Positions 1-8,913 of a DNA stretch of 64,000 nucleotides are shown here, piece by piece. How positions within the stretch are numbered: the stretch's first letter is position 1; each line of letters opens with the position of its first letter. Source of the DNA: Clostridia bacterium. Lineage in GTDB: Bacteria > Bacillota > Clostridia > Peptostreptococcales > Anaerovoracaceae. The stretch is from contig CABJAP010000017.1 of the NCBI GenBank assembly GCA_902363595.1, positions 11,689-75,688 of the forward strand, read 5' to 3'. Made by a program: the position numbers and the translations under genes. The notes beneath the pieces are model-generated. The model did no database searches, had not been told where the DNA came from, and worked only from the letters and a program-made list of their open reading frames with translations.

Positions 1-876
1 TGTCTTAAATCCCACCATGTGGGTACCGCCCTCAGTAGTATTGATATTATTGGCATAGGAAAGAATCAGCTCATTGTATCGATCCGTATACTGCATGGCG
101 ATTTCAACTTCCATATCCTTTTTCTTTACTTCAAAATAAACGATATCCTGGTGAAGCGCTTCTTTATTCTGATTCTGATGTTTTACAAATTCCCGGATTC
201 CGCCCTCATAGTGGAATACCTCTTCTTTTTTCTGTCCTTCCCGTTCGTCTTTTAGGGTAATTTTGATTCCTTTATTGAGAAAGGCCATTTCCCTAAGGCG
301 GTGTTCCAATGTGCCGTAGTCGTATTCCGTTTCATCAAAGATCTCAGGATCCGGCCAGAAAGTAGTCTTTGATCCTGTCTTTCTCGAATTTCCGATCTCT
401 GTCAGGGGAGATGTGGTCTTTCCTCTTTCGTAAGTCTGTTTATAAACTTTTCCATTTCTGCGTATTTCCACTTCCATGTGGGTTGAAAGTGCGTTGACAA
501 CCGATGCTCCTACGCCGTGAAGACCTCCGGAAACCTTATATCCGCCTCCGCCGAACTTTCCGCCGGCATGGAGGACCGTATGAATGACTTCCACAGCAGG
601 AATTCCCAGCTTTGGGTGCTTGTCTACCGGCATGCCTCTGCCGTCATCTTCAACCATGATCGAATTATCTTTTTGAATGGTTATATTGATTGTCGTGCAA
701 TAGCCTGCCAGGGCTTCGTCCACACTGTTGTCCACCACTTCGTAGACCAGATGATGCAGGCCCCTTGGTCCGGTACTGCCTATATACATTCCCGGCCTTT
801 TGCGGACCGGCTCTAATCCTTCAAGCACTTGAATCTGTTCAGCATTGTATTGCTGCTGCTTTACATCTGCGCTCAT
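1..876 (-). CDS. gyrB: DNA gyrase subunit B, N-terminal part (cut by window edge)
   Basis: This is the ATPase subunit of DNA gyrase, which with GyrA introduces negative supercoils. The 292 codons seen cover the GHKL ATPase domain and the start of the transducer domain. The reading frame is open to base 1, so the C-terminal TOPRIM half lies outside. Recognisable segments are RKRPGMYIG, the [12 protein letters not shown]/Mg site, the DDGRGMPV loop and [16 protein letters not shown]. The ATG at 876 is preceded by a GAGGTGA ribosome-binding site. It lies downstream of recF on the same strand, the usual dnaA-dnaN-recF-gyrB order. Identification is secure. Confidence 0.97.
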   Translation of the reverse strand, partial: MSADVKQQQYNAEQIQVLEGLEPVRKRPGMYIGSTGPRGLHHLVYEVVDNSVDEALAGYCTTINITIQKDNSIMVEDDGRGMPVDKHPKLGIPAVEVIHTVLHAGGKFGGGGYKVSGGLHGVGASVVNALSTHMEVEIRRNGKVYKQTYERGKTTSPLTEIGNSRKTGSKTTFWPDPEIFDETEYDYGTLEHRLREMAFLNKGIKITLKDEREGQKKEEVFHYEGGIREFVKHQNQNKEALHQDIVYFEVKKKDMEVEIAMQYTDRYNELILSYANNINTTEGGTHMVGFKT

Positions 877-945
877 TAATCGCTTCACCTCTTTATCTTT
901 TGATTTCAGAATCTGTCAAATTCCATAGATATATCATTATACAAC

Positions 946-980
946 AAAAACGCACCGTTTACAAGTTTAAGTGCGTTTTG
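946..980 (-). terminator. terminator-like hairpin between recF and gyrB
   Basis: A 9-bp stem (AAAACGCAC at 947-955, GTGCGTTTT at 971-979) closes a 15-base loop in the 190-bp gap between recF and gyrB. Read on the minus strand it ends in a T-rich tract, so it could terminate the dnaA-recF transcript. A T-run also follows it on the plus strand. Confidence 0.55.
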
Positions 981-1066
981 ATGTTTTTTTATTATAATCT
1001 TGTTTTATCAAGCTATAAGGCTCATTTAAAGCGTCTGAGACTAATAAATTTCTTTTAGAATAGTAT

Positions 1067-2149
1067 TTAAGAAATTATTTTTCCGTTTTCTATGTTAAAA
1101 TAGCGGATTTCCCCCAGGGATTGGATAGCCTGACGGGAAATTTCGGTGGTGGTAATAAAGATCTGCGTGTCGCTCAAAGACCGGATCAAAAAGTTCTGCC
1201 GTTCCTGATCCAACTCAGAAAGAACATCATCCAATAAAAGAATTGGATTTTCGCCAGTCTCTTCTCGAATCAGACGGATTTCCGATAGTTTGAGAGAAAG
1301 AGCCGCTGTCCGCTGCTGGCCTTGCGATCCGAAATTCCGTATATCGATGCCGTTTGCTTTTAGCTGAAGATCGTCTTTGTGTGGACCTTTCCCTGTCGTA
1401 CGGTTCCTAATATCGCGCCTTCTGCATTTTTGGAGCTCTTCAATAAAAATTTGTTTTTGATTTTCACAAGTCTGAATGCTGGGTTCATAAAAAATTTCCA
1501 GACATTCTTTGTGATTGGTGATTCCCTGGTGGATTTGACTGCTGATTTTGCTGAGTTTTTTTATGAATTCATTCCTCTGAGCAATGATTCGGCTGCCGTA
1601 CTGGGCCAGCTCTGCATCCCAAATCTCCAAAACGCCCTCATCAATGAGCGGCTCTTTCAAGTAAGCATTTCTTTGAAGCAGCGCTTTTTTATAACGATTA
1701 AGATTATCGTAGTAAGAAGGCTTTATTTGGCACAGTTCCCGATCGATGAATTTTCTTCTTTTTTCAGGCTCATCCTTAACGATCCTCAGATCTTCTGGTG
1801 AAAAAATAACGATATAAATCTGCTCTAAAAGCTGAGACATTTTTCTAGCCTTGGCACCGTCGATTTTAATGCCCTTTTTTCCTTCCTGGTTTACCGCTAT
1901 ATCTACCACCAGCTCCTCTTCTTTAAATGCTTTTACCCGAACCCGAAAAAAGTCTTCTCCAAACCGGATCATTTCTCGATCTTTGTTGGTTCGAAAAGAC
2001 TTTCCCATAGATGTTATATAAATACTCTCCAATAAATTGGTTTTTCCCTGGGCATTCTGCCCAAGGAAAATATTTACGTTTTTATGAAATTCTGCTGTTA
2101 GCTGCTCATAATTCCGAAAATCTTTCAGCTGTATTTCTTTAATATACAT
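1067..2149 (-). CDS. recF: DNA replication and repair protein RecF
   Basis: RecF is an SMC-like ATPase that helps load RecA at gaps. The 360-residue length is normal for the family. The Walker A motif is GQNAQGKTNLLE near residue 30, the signature region includes FGSQGQQRTAALSLKL, and the Walker B is ILLLDDVLSELD. I chose the ATG at 2149 (MYIKEIQLKDFRNY), the canonical RecF N terminus, over an upstream in-frame ATG that would start inside dnaN. Only two bases separate it from the dnaN stop. The small S4-domain gene often found between dnaN and recF in Firmicutes is absent. Confidence 0.96.
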   Translation of the reverse strand: MYIKEIQLKDFRNYEQLTAEFHKNVNIFLGQNAQGKTNLLESIYITSMGKSFRTNKDREMIRFGEDFFRVRVKAFKEEELVVDIAVNQEGKKGIKIDGAKARKMSQLLEQIYIVIFSPEDLRIVKDEPEKRRKFIDRELCQIKPSYYDNLNRYKKALLQRNAYLKEPLIDEGVLEIWDAELAQYGSRIIAQRNEFIKKLSKISSQIHQGITNHKECLEIFYEPSIQTCENQKQIFIEELQKCRRRDIRNRTTGKGPHKDDLQLKANGIDIRNFGSQGQQRTAALSLKLSEIRLIREETGENPILLLDDVLSELDQERQNFLIRSLSDTQIFITTTEISRQAIQSLGEIRYFNIENGKIIS

Positions 2150-2151
2150 AA

Positions 2152-3270
2152 TTAGTAGTTTGATGCTATTCTTACTGGAAGGATCAGATATTCGAATGTA
2201 TTTCCAATCAAAGGTTTTACCAGACAAGGGGTTGTACTGGTATTGAACTCCATGAGAACTTGTTCATCGCTGACTGCTTTTAAAACATCGATTACATATT
2301 TGGAATTAAATCCGATTTCCAAATCCTCTCCTGTTTTCTCCATAACGATTTCTTCCTTCACATTCCCTTCTTCCGATCTGGAGGTGATCGTAAGAAGATT
2401 ATTCTTTATGGTTAATTTTATTAAATTATTCTTTCCTTCCTTAGCCAATAGAGATGCACGCTCAATGCTTTCCAGCAGAACGGCCCTTCCCACTTCCACT
2501 TTTGTCTGATTCTGAGTCGGAATAATATCTTTGTATTTGATAAATTCGCCTTCCAGTAGCCGAATGACAATTTTAGTAGTTTCTACCAGTATGACGGCCT
2601 TTTTATTGCTGAGCATAATTTGAATATCACCTTCATCTTCTGCTTCCGAAACAATTTTATTGATTTCATTGAGGATTTTAGCGGCGACGACGATCTTTGT
2701 GCTTTCCGCACTCTTCATAGGTTCTCTTGCAACAGCCATACGGAAGCCATCAAGTGCAACCATATTAACTGTATCCGGTTCAATTTCCAATAAAACGCCT
2801 ACAATAATTCCCTTTGATTCATCAATGCTGGCGGCAAAGGAGGTTTTTCTTACCATATCTTTAAAAATTTCTTTATCAAAGGATAAGGTCTCTGGTTGTC
2901 CTTCCAGCTCACTGATATTTGGAAATTCGTCGGCAGCAAGTCCTACGATTGTAAATTCTGAAGATGCTGTTTTAATAAGAACATTGTTGCTTTCTTTTTC
3001 TTCAATAAGTATATCCTCATTGGGAAGTTTGCGGATAATGTCACTGAATAGCTTTGAAAGGACAACAATCGATCCTTCTTCTTCCACGTTAACATCAATT
3101 TTCTTTTCAATACTCAAATCCAGATCAGATGCAGAGAGTGTCAAAGTACCGTCCGATGAAGCTTTTAATAAAATTCCTTTTAAAATGGGAATTGTTGTTC
3201 TCGAAGTCACTGCTTTTGAAACTGTATTTAAAGCTTTTGATAATGATTGCTGGCTGCATGTGAATTTCAT
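2152..3270 (-). CDS. dnaN: DNA polymerase III beta sliding clamp
   Basis: This is the processivity clamp of the replicative polymerase. At 372 residues it has the length of a three-domain clamp protomer. The N terminus (MKFTCSQQSLSKALNTVSKA), the TIPILKGILLKA segment and the C-terminal LPVRIA strand are typical. The ATG at 3270 follows an ideal GGAGGT site, so it is preferred to an upstream ATG at 3294. It is likely co-transcribed with dnaA upstream and recF downstream. Confidence 0.97.
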   Translation of the reverse strand: MKFTCSQQSLSKALNTVSKAVTSRTTIPILKGILLKASSDGTLTLSASDLDLSIEKKIDVNVEEEGSIVVLSKLFSDIIRKLPNEDILIEEKESNNVLIKTASSEFTIVGLAADEFPNISELEGQPETLSFDKEIFKDMVRKTSFAASIDESKGIIVGVLLEIEPDTVNMVALDGFRMAVAREPMKSAESTKIVVAAKILNEINKIVSEAEDEGDIQIMLSNKKAVILVETTKIVIRLLEGEFIKYKDIIPTQNQTKVEVGRAVLLESIERASLLAKEGKNNLIKLTIKNNLLTITSRSEEGNVKEEIVMEKTGEDLEIGFNSKYVIDVLKAVSDEQVLMEFNTSTTPCLVKPLIGNTFEYLILPVRIASNY

Positions 3271-3459
3271 AGTTTTACCTCCAAAAGGATCCAAAAGACC
3301 TTTATTCTCTTTATATATATTTATAGTAATAGTAGTAATAGGGGCTGTTGATACTGTTGATAACTGATTTGCGCTTTCATTTTTGAACGAAATTTGTTCG
3401 TCAAAAATTGTTTGTAACCTGTTTTTTTTGTTCAGTTGGTATGTGCATATCTTGTCAGT
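3271..3459 (-). promoter_or_regulatory. dnaA-dnaN spacer
   Basis: This 189-bp AT-rich gap between dnaA and dnaN carries the dnaN ribosome-binding site at its dnaN end. One sequence at 3355-3363 (minus strand TTATCAACA) is a single mismatch from a DnaA box. That could mark a second part of a bipartite origin, but it is isolated and weak. Confidence 0.3.
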
Positions 3460-4812
3460 TTATTTTCCGTTTAATTCGTCTTTGAGCTCATCAATAATAT
3501 CAGCTGTTTCTTGGCTTGTTTTTACTTCCGCGGCAATTTTTTCATAAGCGTGGATGACGGTGGTGTGATCTCTTCCGCCAAAAGCTTCTCCAACTTTGGG
3601 CAGTGAAGTTTCTGTCAGTTCTCTGCACAAATACATGGCAATTTGTCTTGGATAGGCCAGGTTTCGGGTTCTTTTGGCGGATTCAATATCGGCGATTTTA
3701 ATATTAAACTTTTTGCAGACTGTCTTTTTTATCGATTCACAAGAAATATTAAAGTCGCTGGCCGATAAAATATCTTTGAGGATGTTTCTAGCAAACTTAA
3801 CGGTGATCTTTTCATTTAAAAGCGTTGAAAAACTGGTGATCCTGGTAAATGCGCCTTCCAACTCCCGAATATTAAACTTAATTTTTTCCGCGATCAAGCC
3901 AATGACTTCAAAGAGGTCGTCGTCCAGATCTACGTTTTCCAATTCTGCCTTTTTTCTAAGAATGGCCACTCGGGTTTCATAGTCTGGAGGCTGAATATCA
4001 GCGATCATGTTCCATTGAAATCTCGATGTAAGCCGGTCTTCCAAGTTGACCAGCTTGTTGGGCGCTCGGTCGCTGGAAATGATAATTTGCTTGTTGAGAT
4101 CATAGAGCGTATTGAAGGTATGAAAAAATTCTTCCTGCGTAGCTTCTTTTCCTTCGATAAACTGGATATCATCAATCAGCAAAACATCGATGTTTCTGTA
4201 TTTTTGTTTGAAAGCGCGAATCCGCTTGCGGTCCTCCAGTGATTTGATCAATTCGTTGGTGAACATTTCCGATGAAACATAGAGTACCTTTTTTTCAGGA
4301 TGATTTTCCATTATGTAGTGGCCGATGGCATGCATTAAATGGGTTTTTCCAAGACCGGAACCGCCGTATATGAACAGGGGATTATAGGCCATGGATGGAG
4401 CATCGGCAACGGCCAGGGCTGCTGCGTGGGCATATTTGTTATTATTGCCTACAACGAAGTTTTCAAAATTGTAACGTGGATTGAAATAAAATTCATCCTT
4501 GAGGATTTTTTTCGGATTTTCTTTTATCTTTTTCTCTTCAATTTCATCTTCACTTTCATCGGGTTTCAACTGTATGACGACCCGATACGGTTCTTTTATA
4601 ACCGTTTCTGCTTTTTTTTGAAGGTTCTCAATATACCTGGTTTCCAGGACTCTTTGTGAAAAGCTGTCGGGCGTCTCCAGATAAAATAGCTTTAATTCTT
4701 CGTTGATTTCTTTTGGTATAAGAGGAAGGAACCAGGTTCTATAACTTACACCGGTAAGTTCCAGCTCAAAGAGCCTTAACATTTCTTCCCAAATTGCGTT
4801 CATATCTTTCAT
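3460..4812 (-). CDS. dnaA: chromosomal replication initiator DnaA
   Basis: DnaA is the AAA+ initiator that binds DnaA boxes at oriC and opens the duplex. Its 450 residues show the N-terminal interaction domain (1-80), a charged linker rich in E and K (83-105), the AAA+ domain with Walker A GGSGLGKT near 150-157 and Walker B VLLIDDIQF, and the C-terminal DNA-binding domain with the signature GGRDHTTVIHAYEKI. The ATG at 4812 has a modest AGGGTAAG site upstream; an ATG three codons on is an alternative. It is the first gene of the minus-strand dnaA-dnaN-recF block. Confidence 0.98.
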   Translation of the reverse strand: MKDMNAIWEEMLRLFELELTGVSYRTWFLPLIPKEINEELKLFYLETPDSFSQRVLETRYIENLQKKAETVIKEPYRVVIQLKPDESEDEIEEKKIKENPKKILKDEFYFNPRYNFENFVVGNNNKYAHAAALAVADAPSMAYNPLFIYGGSGLGKTHLMHAIGHYIMENHPEKKVLYVSSEMFTNELIKSLEDRKRIRAFKQKYRNIDVLLIDDIQFIEGKEATQEEFFHTFNTLYDLNKQIIISSDRAPNKLVNLEDRLTSRFQWNMIADIQPPDYETRVAILRKKAELENVDLDDDLFEVIGLIAEKIKFNIRELEGAFTRITSFSTLLNEKITVKFARNILKDILSASDFNISCESIKKTVCKKFNIKIADIESAKRTRNLAYPRQIAMYLCRELTETSLPKVGEAFGGRDHTTVIHAYEKIAAEVKTSQETADIIDELKDELNGK

Positions 4813-5046
4813 TGTGATACTTACCCTTTTCTTTTATCCGCTTTCTTGCTATTTTTGTGATAGCACTATCATAACAAAAAAGTTATCCACAGGCAAATGT
4901 AAAATTTTTTTTGTTGAAAAAATAAAATTTGAGGAAGTTATCCACTAGTTGTGGACAAAATTGTGCAAAGTTTTCACAGATGCAACTAGATCTTGATTCT
5001 TCTCCAAAAATATCAAGCACATCGAATTAAAACAAGGATAAAAGAA
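4813..5046. other. oriC: chromosomal replication origin oriC
   Basis: The dnaA-rpmH gap holds a cluster of DnaA boxes: a perfect TTATCCACA at 4883-4891, TTATCCACT at 4938-4946, an inverted TTGTCCACA at 4950-4958, and one-mismatch boxes near 4962-4970 (inverted) and 4970-4978. The tract 4898-4932 is very A/T-rich and could be the unwinding element. Genes diverge on either side, dnaA leftwards and rpmH rightwards, as expected at a bacterial origin. Confidence 0.85.
4868..4896 (-). promoter_or_regulatory. dnaA promoter overlapped by a DnaA box
   Basis: On the minus strand a -35-like TTGCCT (4891-4896) and a -10 TATGAT (4868-4873) are separated by exactly 17 bases, pointing at dnaA. The perfect DnaA box at 4883-4891 lies in the spacer and touches the -35, a layout expected for DnaA autorepression. 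A near-palindrome, TGATAG-CA-CTATCA (4858-4871), covers the -10 and start region. Confidence 0.6.
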
Positions 5047-5075
5047 TTGACATGACACTGGCTCAAAGGTATAAT
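5047..5075 (+). promoter_or_regulatory. consensus sigma-A promoter of rpmH
   Basis: TTGACA at 5047-5052 and TATAAT at 5070-5075 are both perfect consensus hexamers with the optimal 17-base spacer. Transcription would start near 5082, about 70 bases before the rpmH start. Such a strong promoter suits a ribosomal protein gene. Confidence 0.88.
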
Positions 5076-5151
5076 GGTAAGGCATATGTACATGCTTTAT
5101 ACGGATGATGAAACATATGGAATTAAATAATAGTAAGGAGGTGTTTTGAAA

Positions 5152-5286
5152 ATGAAAATGACTTATCAGCCTAAGACAAGGCAGAGAAAAAAAGAACACG
5201 GCTTTAGAAAAAGAATGAAGACGAAAAACGGTAGAAATGTTTTAAAGAGAAGAAGAGCAAGAGGAAGAAAAGTGTTATCAGCATAG
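5152..5286 (+). CDS. rpmH: 50S ribosomal protein L34
   Basis: This 44-residue, highly basic protein of the large ribosomal subunit begins [18 protein letters not shown] and ends [10 protein letters not shown], the conserved L34 pattern. An AAGGAGGTG ribosome-binding site precedes the ATG. Its place between oriC and rnpA is conserved across bacteria. A second in-frame ATG two codons later is a possible start. Confidence 0.97.
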   Translation: MKMTYQPKTRQRKKEHGFRKRMKTKNGRNVLKRRRARGRKVLSA

Positions 5287-5287
5287 A

Positions 5288-5308
5288 GACCGCAAGCGTG
5301 GTCTTTTT
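5288..5308 (+). terminator. rpmH terminator
   Basis: A 6-bp stem (GACCGC with GTGGTC, one G-T pair) with an AAGC loop is followed directly by TTTTT, two bases after the rpmH stop. It probably attenuates rather than fully separates rpmH from rnpA. Confidence 0.7.
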
Positions 5309-5386
5309 GTCTACTTCAAGGGTTATGGATCTGCGGCCCCGCCGCATGAACGGATAAATGCCCTTTAACACAGAGAAAGTTAAGCT

Positions 5387-5725
5387 ATGCTAAAAAAAGA
5401 AATATTAAGAAGAAACGGCGATTTTTCTTCCATCTATAAAAAGGGAAAGTCTGTGGGAGATCGTTTTGTTGTTGTTTTTTACAGAAAAAATAATCTCCCC
5501 TATACCAGAATCGCTTTTTTAGCAAGCAAAAAAGTAGGAAACAGTGTAACGAGAAACAGAGCCAGAAGGCTTATGAAAGAGAGTTACAAAACGATTCAAG
5601 AACAGCTGGCTATAGGATACGACATAATCTTTATAGCGCGAAAGACAATTATTAATTCGAAATATGCGGATGTGAAAAAATCAATTGAAGCCGCAACCAG
5701 GAGAGCAGGTATTTTGAAAAAATAA
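5387..5725 (+). CDS. rnpA: ribonuclease P protein component
   Basis: RnpA is the protein cofactor of RNase P, which removes tRNA 5' leaders. The 112-residue basic protein has the family signature around NSVTRNRARRLMKE (the RNR motif) and the central FLASKKVGN strand. It follows rpmH and precedes yidD and yidC, the standard order. The RNase P RNA gene itself is not in this window. Confidence 0.96.
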   Translation: MLKKEILRRNGDFSSIYKKGKSVGDRFVVVFYRKNNLPYTRIAFLASKKVGNSVTRNRARRLMKESYKTIQEQLAIGYDIIFIARKTIINSKYADVKKSIEAATRRAGILKK

Positions 5726-5737
5726 GAAGGTGATGCT

Positions 5738-5947
5738 TTGAGAAAACTATTGATTCTCTTGATAAAGGGTTATCAAAAATTTATATCCCCTTTATTTCCA
5801 CCTACTTGCAGGTTTTACCCAACGTGTTCCACCTATTTTATTCAGGCATTGGAAAAGTATGGATTTTTCAAAGGCAGTTATCTTGGAATCAAAAGAATTT
5901 TAAAGTGTCACCCCTTCAACCCGGGAGGTTACGACCCTTTAAAATAG
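5738..5947 (+). CDS. yidD: membrane protein insertion efficiency factor YidD
   Basis: This small (69-residue) protein is associated with YidC-dependent membrane insertion. The family motif [19 protein letters not shown] and the C-terminal [11 protein letters not shown] are present. The start is a TTG at 5738: an AAGAAGGTG site precedes it, and the nearby ATG at 5733 runs into a stop after two codons. It lies between rnpA and yidC, 12 bases from each. Confidence 0.95.
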   Translation: MRKLLILLIKGYQKFISPLFPPTCRFYPTCSTYFIQALEKYGFFKGSYLGIKRILKCHPFNPGGYDPLK

Positions 5948-5959
5948 TGGAGGAAATGA

Positions 5960-6667
5960 ATGTACACAATATTAGGAGTAATAGCAAAACCTCTTGGCTG
6001 GTTACTTAGTTTTTTATATGGATTTATTGATAACTACGGGATTACGATCATTGTTTTTACGATTATAGTAAAACTATGTCTTTACCCGCTGTATATAAAA
6101 CAGACAAAATCCATGGCCAGAATGTCGGAAGTGCAGCCTAAGATGCAGGCGCTTCAGAGGAAATATGCCAACGATAAGGAAACTTTAAATATAAAGATGG
6201 CGGAGATGTACAAGGAAGAGAAGTTCAATCCGATGGGCGGTTGTCTACCGATGCTCATTCAGATGCCGATCATCATGGGTCTCTTTGCATTGCTCAGAAC
6301 TCCGATGACTTACATGAACGATGACAGCATGTTATTCGCAGTACACGAAAAATTTCTGTGGATCATGGACCTCAGTCAGCCGGATAAATGGATCCTGCCG
6401 ATTTTAGCGGGTATTGCAACCTTTATCGCATTTTCTTTGAATCAGCAGCAATCGGACGATACCGGAGCAGCGGCTCAGATGAACGGCATGATGAAGATGA
6501 TGAAATACATTTTTCCGATCATGATTGTATGGATGGGCAGATCCTTTCCTGCAGGCCTGGCGGTTTACTGGGCTCTAGGACAGATAATGCAGATCTTCTT
6601 TAATTTACATCTGAAGTCAGTCAGAAAGAAAATGAAAGAAGAAGCGAAGAAAAAAAAGAAAAAATAA
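5960..6667 (+). CDS. yidC: membrane protein insertase YidC/OxaA
   Basis: This 235-residue insertase is of the short Gram-positive type, lacking the large periplasmic domain of proteobacterial YidC. About five membrane segments are visible, with the conserved cytoplasmic loop (KMQALQRKYANDKETLN) and the GGCLPMLIQMPI segment. The C terminus is a lysine-rich tail, KKMKEEAKKKKKK, thought in this family to help ribosome contact. It is part of the rnpA-yidD-yidC-jag block. No N-terminal lipobox cysteine is seen, unlike SpoIIIJ of Bacillus. Confidence 0.95.
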   Translation: MYTILGVIAKPLGWLLSFLYGFIDNYGITIIVFTIIVKLCLYPLYIKQTKSMARMSEVQPKMQALQRKYANDKETLNIKMAEMYKEEKFNPMGGCLPMLIQMPIIMGLFALLRTPMTYMNDDSMLFAVHEKFLWIMDLSQPDKWILPILAGIATFIAFSLNQQQSDDTGAAAQMNGMMKMMKYIFPIMIVWMGRSFPAGLAVYWALGQIMQIFFNLHLKSVRKKMKEEAKKKKKK

Positions 6668-6703
6668 CTGAATCCTTTCGTTTATATATGGAGGAACATG
6701 AAT

Positions 6704-7486
6704 ATGGATTTTTCAGAAAAATGGGGTACGGACGTTGAAGAAGCAGTCAAATTGGCCCTGATTGATTTAAAGCTTGAAAGAGATGAAGTCGAAGTGACTG
6801 TTTTAGAAGAACCTTCAAAAGGTTTTTTTGGAATCGGTTCAAAGCTAGCCAAGGTGAGAGTGGAACCTAAGAAGAAAGAAGCTGTACCGGAGCCGGAAGT
6901 AAAAGCTGAACACAAATCGGAACCGGTTGAGATGGATACTAAAGAAGATAAGCGGCCTGAACAAAGAAAAAAAGAAAAGAAAAAGAGAGAAAGAAAAAAG
7001 CCAGTTATTCCAAGAGAGCCGGAAGAAGAACTGACTGTAGTGGAAGAACATCCGGCACTTGAATTTCTCAGAGAAACGACTGAAAAAATGGGACTGACTC
7101 TGGACATTACGGCAAAGACTGGAGATAATAGTGTTTATGTTAATATGAAGGGCAAGGATTCCGGTACGGTCATTGGAAAAAGGGGACAAACTCTGGATGC
7201 GATCCAGTATCTGACCAGCCTGGTCGTTAACAAAGAAAACGAGAAGTATATCCGGGTTGTAGTCGATGCGGAAAACTATCGATCCAAAAGAGAAAAGACG
7301 CTGGAGCAGCTTGCCAACAGACTTGCTGAAAAAGTTGTAAGAACCAAGAAGAGCGTTAGGCTGGAACCGATGAATCCTTATGAAAGAAAGGTGATCCATG
7401 CCACTCTTCAGGGAAACCCCAAAGTAACGACGAAAAGCGAAGGTGAAGAACCGTACAGAAGGGTTATCATTGAGCTGACAAAATAA
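6704..7486 (+). CDS. jag: RNA-binding protein KhpB/Jag
   Basis: Jag (KhpB) is a cytoplasmic RNA-binding protein that acts with KhpA and affects cell division and elongation in Gram-positives. The 260 residues contain an N-terminal Jag_N domain ending GFFGIGSKLAKV, a long Lys/Glu-rich linker (about 55-115), a KH domain with the GKRGQTLDAIQYL loop, and a C-terminal R3H domain ending in RRVIIEL. The ATG at 6704 has a GGAGG nine bases upstream. The ATG at 6698 is only three bases from that site, so it is less likely. Confidence 0.92.
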   Translation: MDFSEKWGTDVEEAVKLALIDLKLERDEVEVTVLEEPSKGFFGIGSKLAKVRVEPKKKEAVPEPEVKAEHKSEPVEMDTKEDKRPEQRKKEKKKRERKKPVIPREPEEELTVVEEHPALEFLRETTEKMGLTLDITAKTGDNSVYVNMKGKDSGTVIGKRGQTLDAIQYLTSLVVNKENEKYIRVVVDAENYRSKREKTLEQLANRLAEKVVRTKKSVRLEPMNPYERKVIHATLQGNPKVTTKSEGEEPYRRVIIELTK

Positions 7487-7495
7487 GATGAGAGT

Positions 7496-7518
7496 GACCC
7501 GCTGTTTGCGGGTCTTTT
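7496..7518 (+). terminator. jag terminator
   Basis: A perfect 7-bp GC-rich stem (GACCCGC 7496-7502, GCGGGTC 7508-7514) with loop TGTTT is followed by TTTT. It lies just after the jag stop and before mnmE. Confidence 0.85.
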
Positions 7519-7535
7519 CGTTGAAAGGATGAAAT

Positions 7536-8903
7536 ATGGAAGAGACAATTGCTGCTATTGCAACTGCATATGGAGAAGGAGGGATCGGCATTGTCAGGAT
7601 CAGCGGTCCCAAAACCTTTGAAATCCTGGAAAAAGTCTTTATACCGGCCAGAAGCGGGATCATAAATCGTAAATTGACATATGGATATGTGGAAGATCCC
7701 AAAAGCGGCCAAAAAATTGATGAGGTATTGGCTGTCTTCATGAAAGAACCGTACACTTATACGAAGGAAGATGTGGCGGAAATCCATTGCCATGGAAGCA
7801 TGGTTTCCCTTCGAAAAACGTTGGAGCTGGTTCTGCGGCAGGGAGCCCGTATGGCTGAGCCGGGAGAATTCACAAAGAGAGCTTTTTTGAACGGACGATT
7901 GGATCTTTCACAGGCAGAGGCAGTCATCGATCTGATACGGGCAAAGACGGATAAAACCTTCGATGTGGCGCTGGGACAATTGGACGGACAGCTTTCCCAA
8001 AAGGTAATTCATATTCGAAAGGCCCTGTTGGATCTTCTGGTAAATGTAACGGTTAATATCGATTATCCTGATGAAGATATCGAGGAGATGACCTACGAGG
8101 AATTGGAAATCGAAATATCGCAAATAAACGATATGATTGAAAAACTACTGGTTACAGCTGATACAGGCAGGATTATAAGAGAAGGTCTTAATGTTGCCAT
8201 CATCGGAAAACCCAATGTGGGAAAGTCTTCTTTGATGAATGAATTACTTAAAGAGACGCGGGCGATTGTAACGGATATTCCAGGAACAACAAGAGATACC
8301 ATCGAAGAAGTTGTAAGTATAAAAAATATACCGGTGAGGCTGACCGATACTGCTGGAATTCGGAAGACCGATGATACTATTGAAAAGATGGGCATCGAAA
8401 AGAGCAAAAAAACCTTCAATGAGGCGGATCTCATCATTTTTGTCATGGACAGCAGCCGGGAGATCTCCCAGGAAGACCAGGAAATCATTCAATATATCGG
8501 AGATCGCAGGGCAGTGGTTCTCATCAACAAAATCGATCTTGGAAAGTCGTGGAACAGAGAGAAAGTTGAAACCGTGATGCCCAATGCTTCGGTAGTGGAA
8601 ACTTCTTTGCTTAAAAAAGTGGGGATCGAGGAAATCGAGCAGGTTATTCTGGACATGGTTTACAGCGGAGAAGTTAAGCAGAATGAAAGTCTGATGGTGA
8701 CCAATGTCAGACATAAAGAACTTTTAGAAAAGGCAAAAGACGCGCTCGCCGATGCCAGACATATGACCTTGGAAAGGGAGGCGTTGGACTTTATTGAAGT
8801 TGATCTGAAAAATGCGTATGAATGGTTAGGCGAAATTATTGGAGAAACGGTTTCCGATGATATTATAAATGAAGTTTTTTCAAGATTTTGTTTAGGTAAA
8901 TAG
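7536..8903 (+). CDS. mnmE: tRNA modification GTPase MnmE
   Basis: MnmE works with MnmG to install the carboxymethylaminomethyl group on wobble uridine 34 of certain tRNAs. The 455-residue protein has the folate-binding N-terminal domain (about 1-118), a helical domain split around the G domain, G1 GKPNVGKSS near residue 223, GTTRDT, DTAG, NKID, and the C-terminal FCLGK motif whose cysteine is essential in the family. It is followed by its partner mnmG ten bases downstream. Confidence 0.97.
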   Translation: MEETIAAIATAYGEGGIGIVRISGPKTFEILEKVFIPARSGIINRKLTYGYVEDPKSGQKIDEVLAVFMKEPYTYTKEDVAEIHCHGSMVSLRKTLELVLRQGARMAEPGEFTKRAFLNGRLDLSQAEAVIDLIRAKTDKTFDVALGQLDGQLSQKVIHIRKALLDLLVNVTVNIDYPDEDIEEMTYEELEIEISQINDMIEKLLVTADTGRIIREGLNVAIIGKPNVGKSSLMNELLKETRAIVTDIPGTTRDTIEEVVSIKNIPVRLTDTAGIRKTDDTIEKMGIEKSKKTFNEADLIIFVMDSSREISQEDQEIIQYIGDRRAVVLINKIDLGKSWNREKVETVMPNASVVETSLLKKVGIEEIEQVILDMVYSGEVKQNESLMVTNVRHKELLEKAKDALADARHMTLEREALDFIEVDLKNAYEWLGEIIGETVSDDIINEVFSRFCLGK

Positions 8904-8913
8904 GGGAAAGAAA

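Noticed and set aside
892..919. TTGACA with a GATAAA -10 upstream of gyrB (minus strand)
   Set aside because: Transcription would begin within the gyrB ribosome-binding site, leaving no usable leader.
3385..3399. LexA/SOS-like box GAAC-N7-GTTC in the dnaA-dnaN gap
   Set aside because: The Firmicute SOS box has four bases between GAAC and GTTC; here there are seven.
5318..5371. GC-rich hairpin TGCGGC-CCC-GCCGCA and possible riboswitch before rnpA
   Set aside because: A simple 6-bp hairpin is visible at 5332-5346, but no known riboswitch core and no T-run; the role cannot be supported.
6845..7756. 303-residue open frame on the minus strand opposite jag and mnmE
   Set aside because: It spans a proven terminator and two conserved genes, with low-complexity Phe/Ser runs that mirror Lys/Glu-rich codons of jag.
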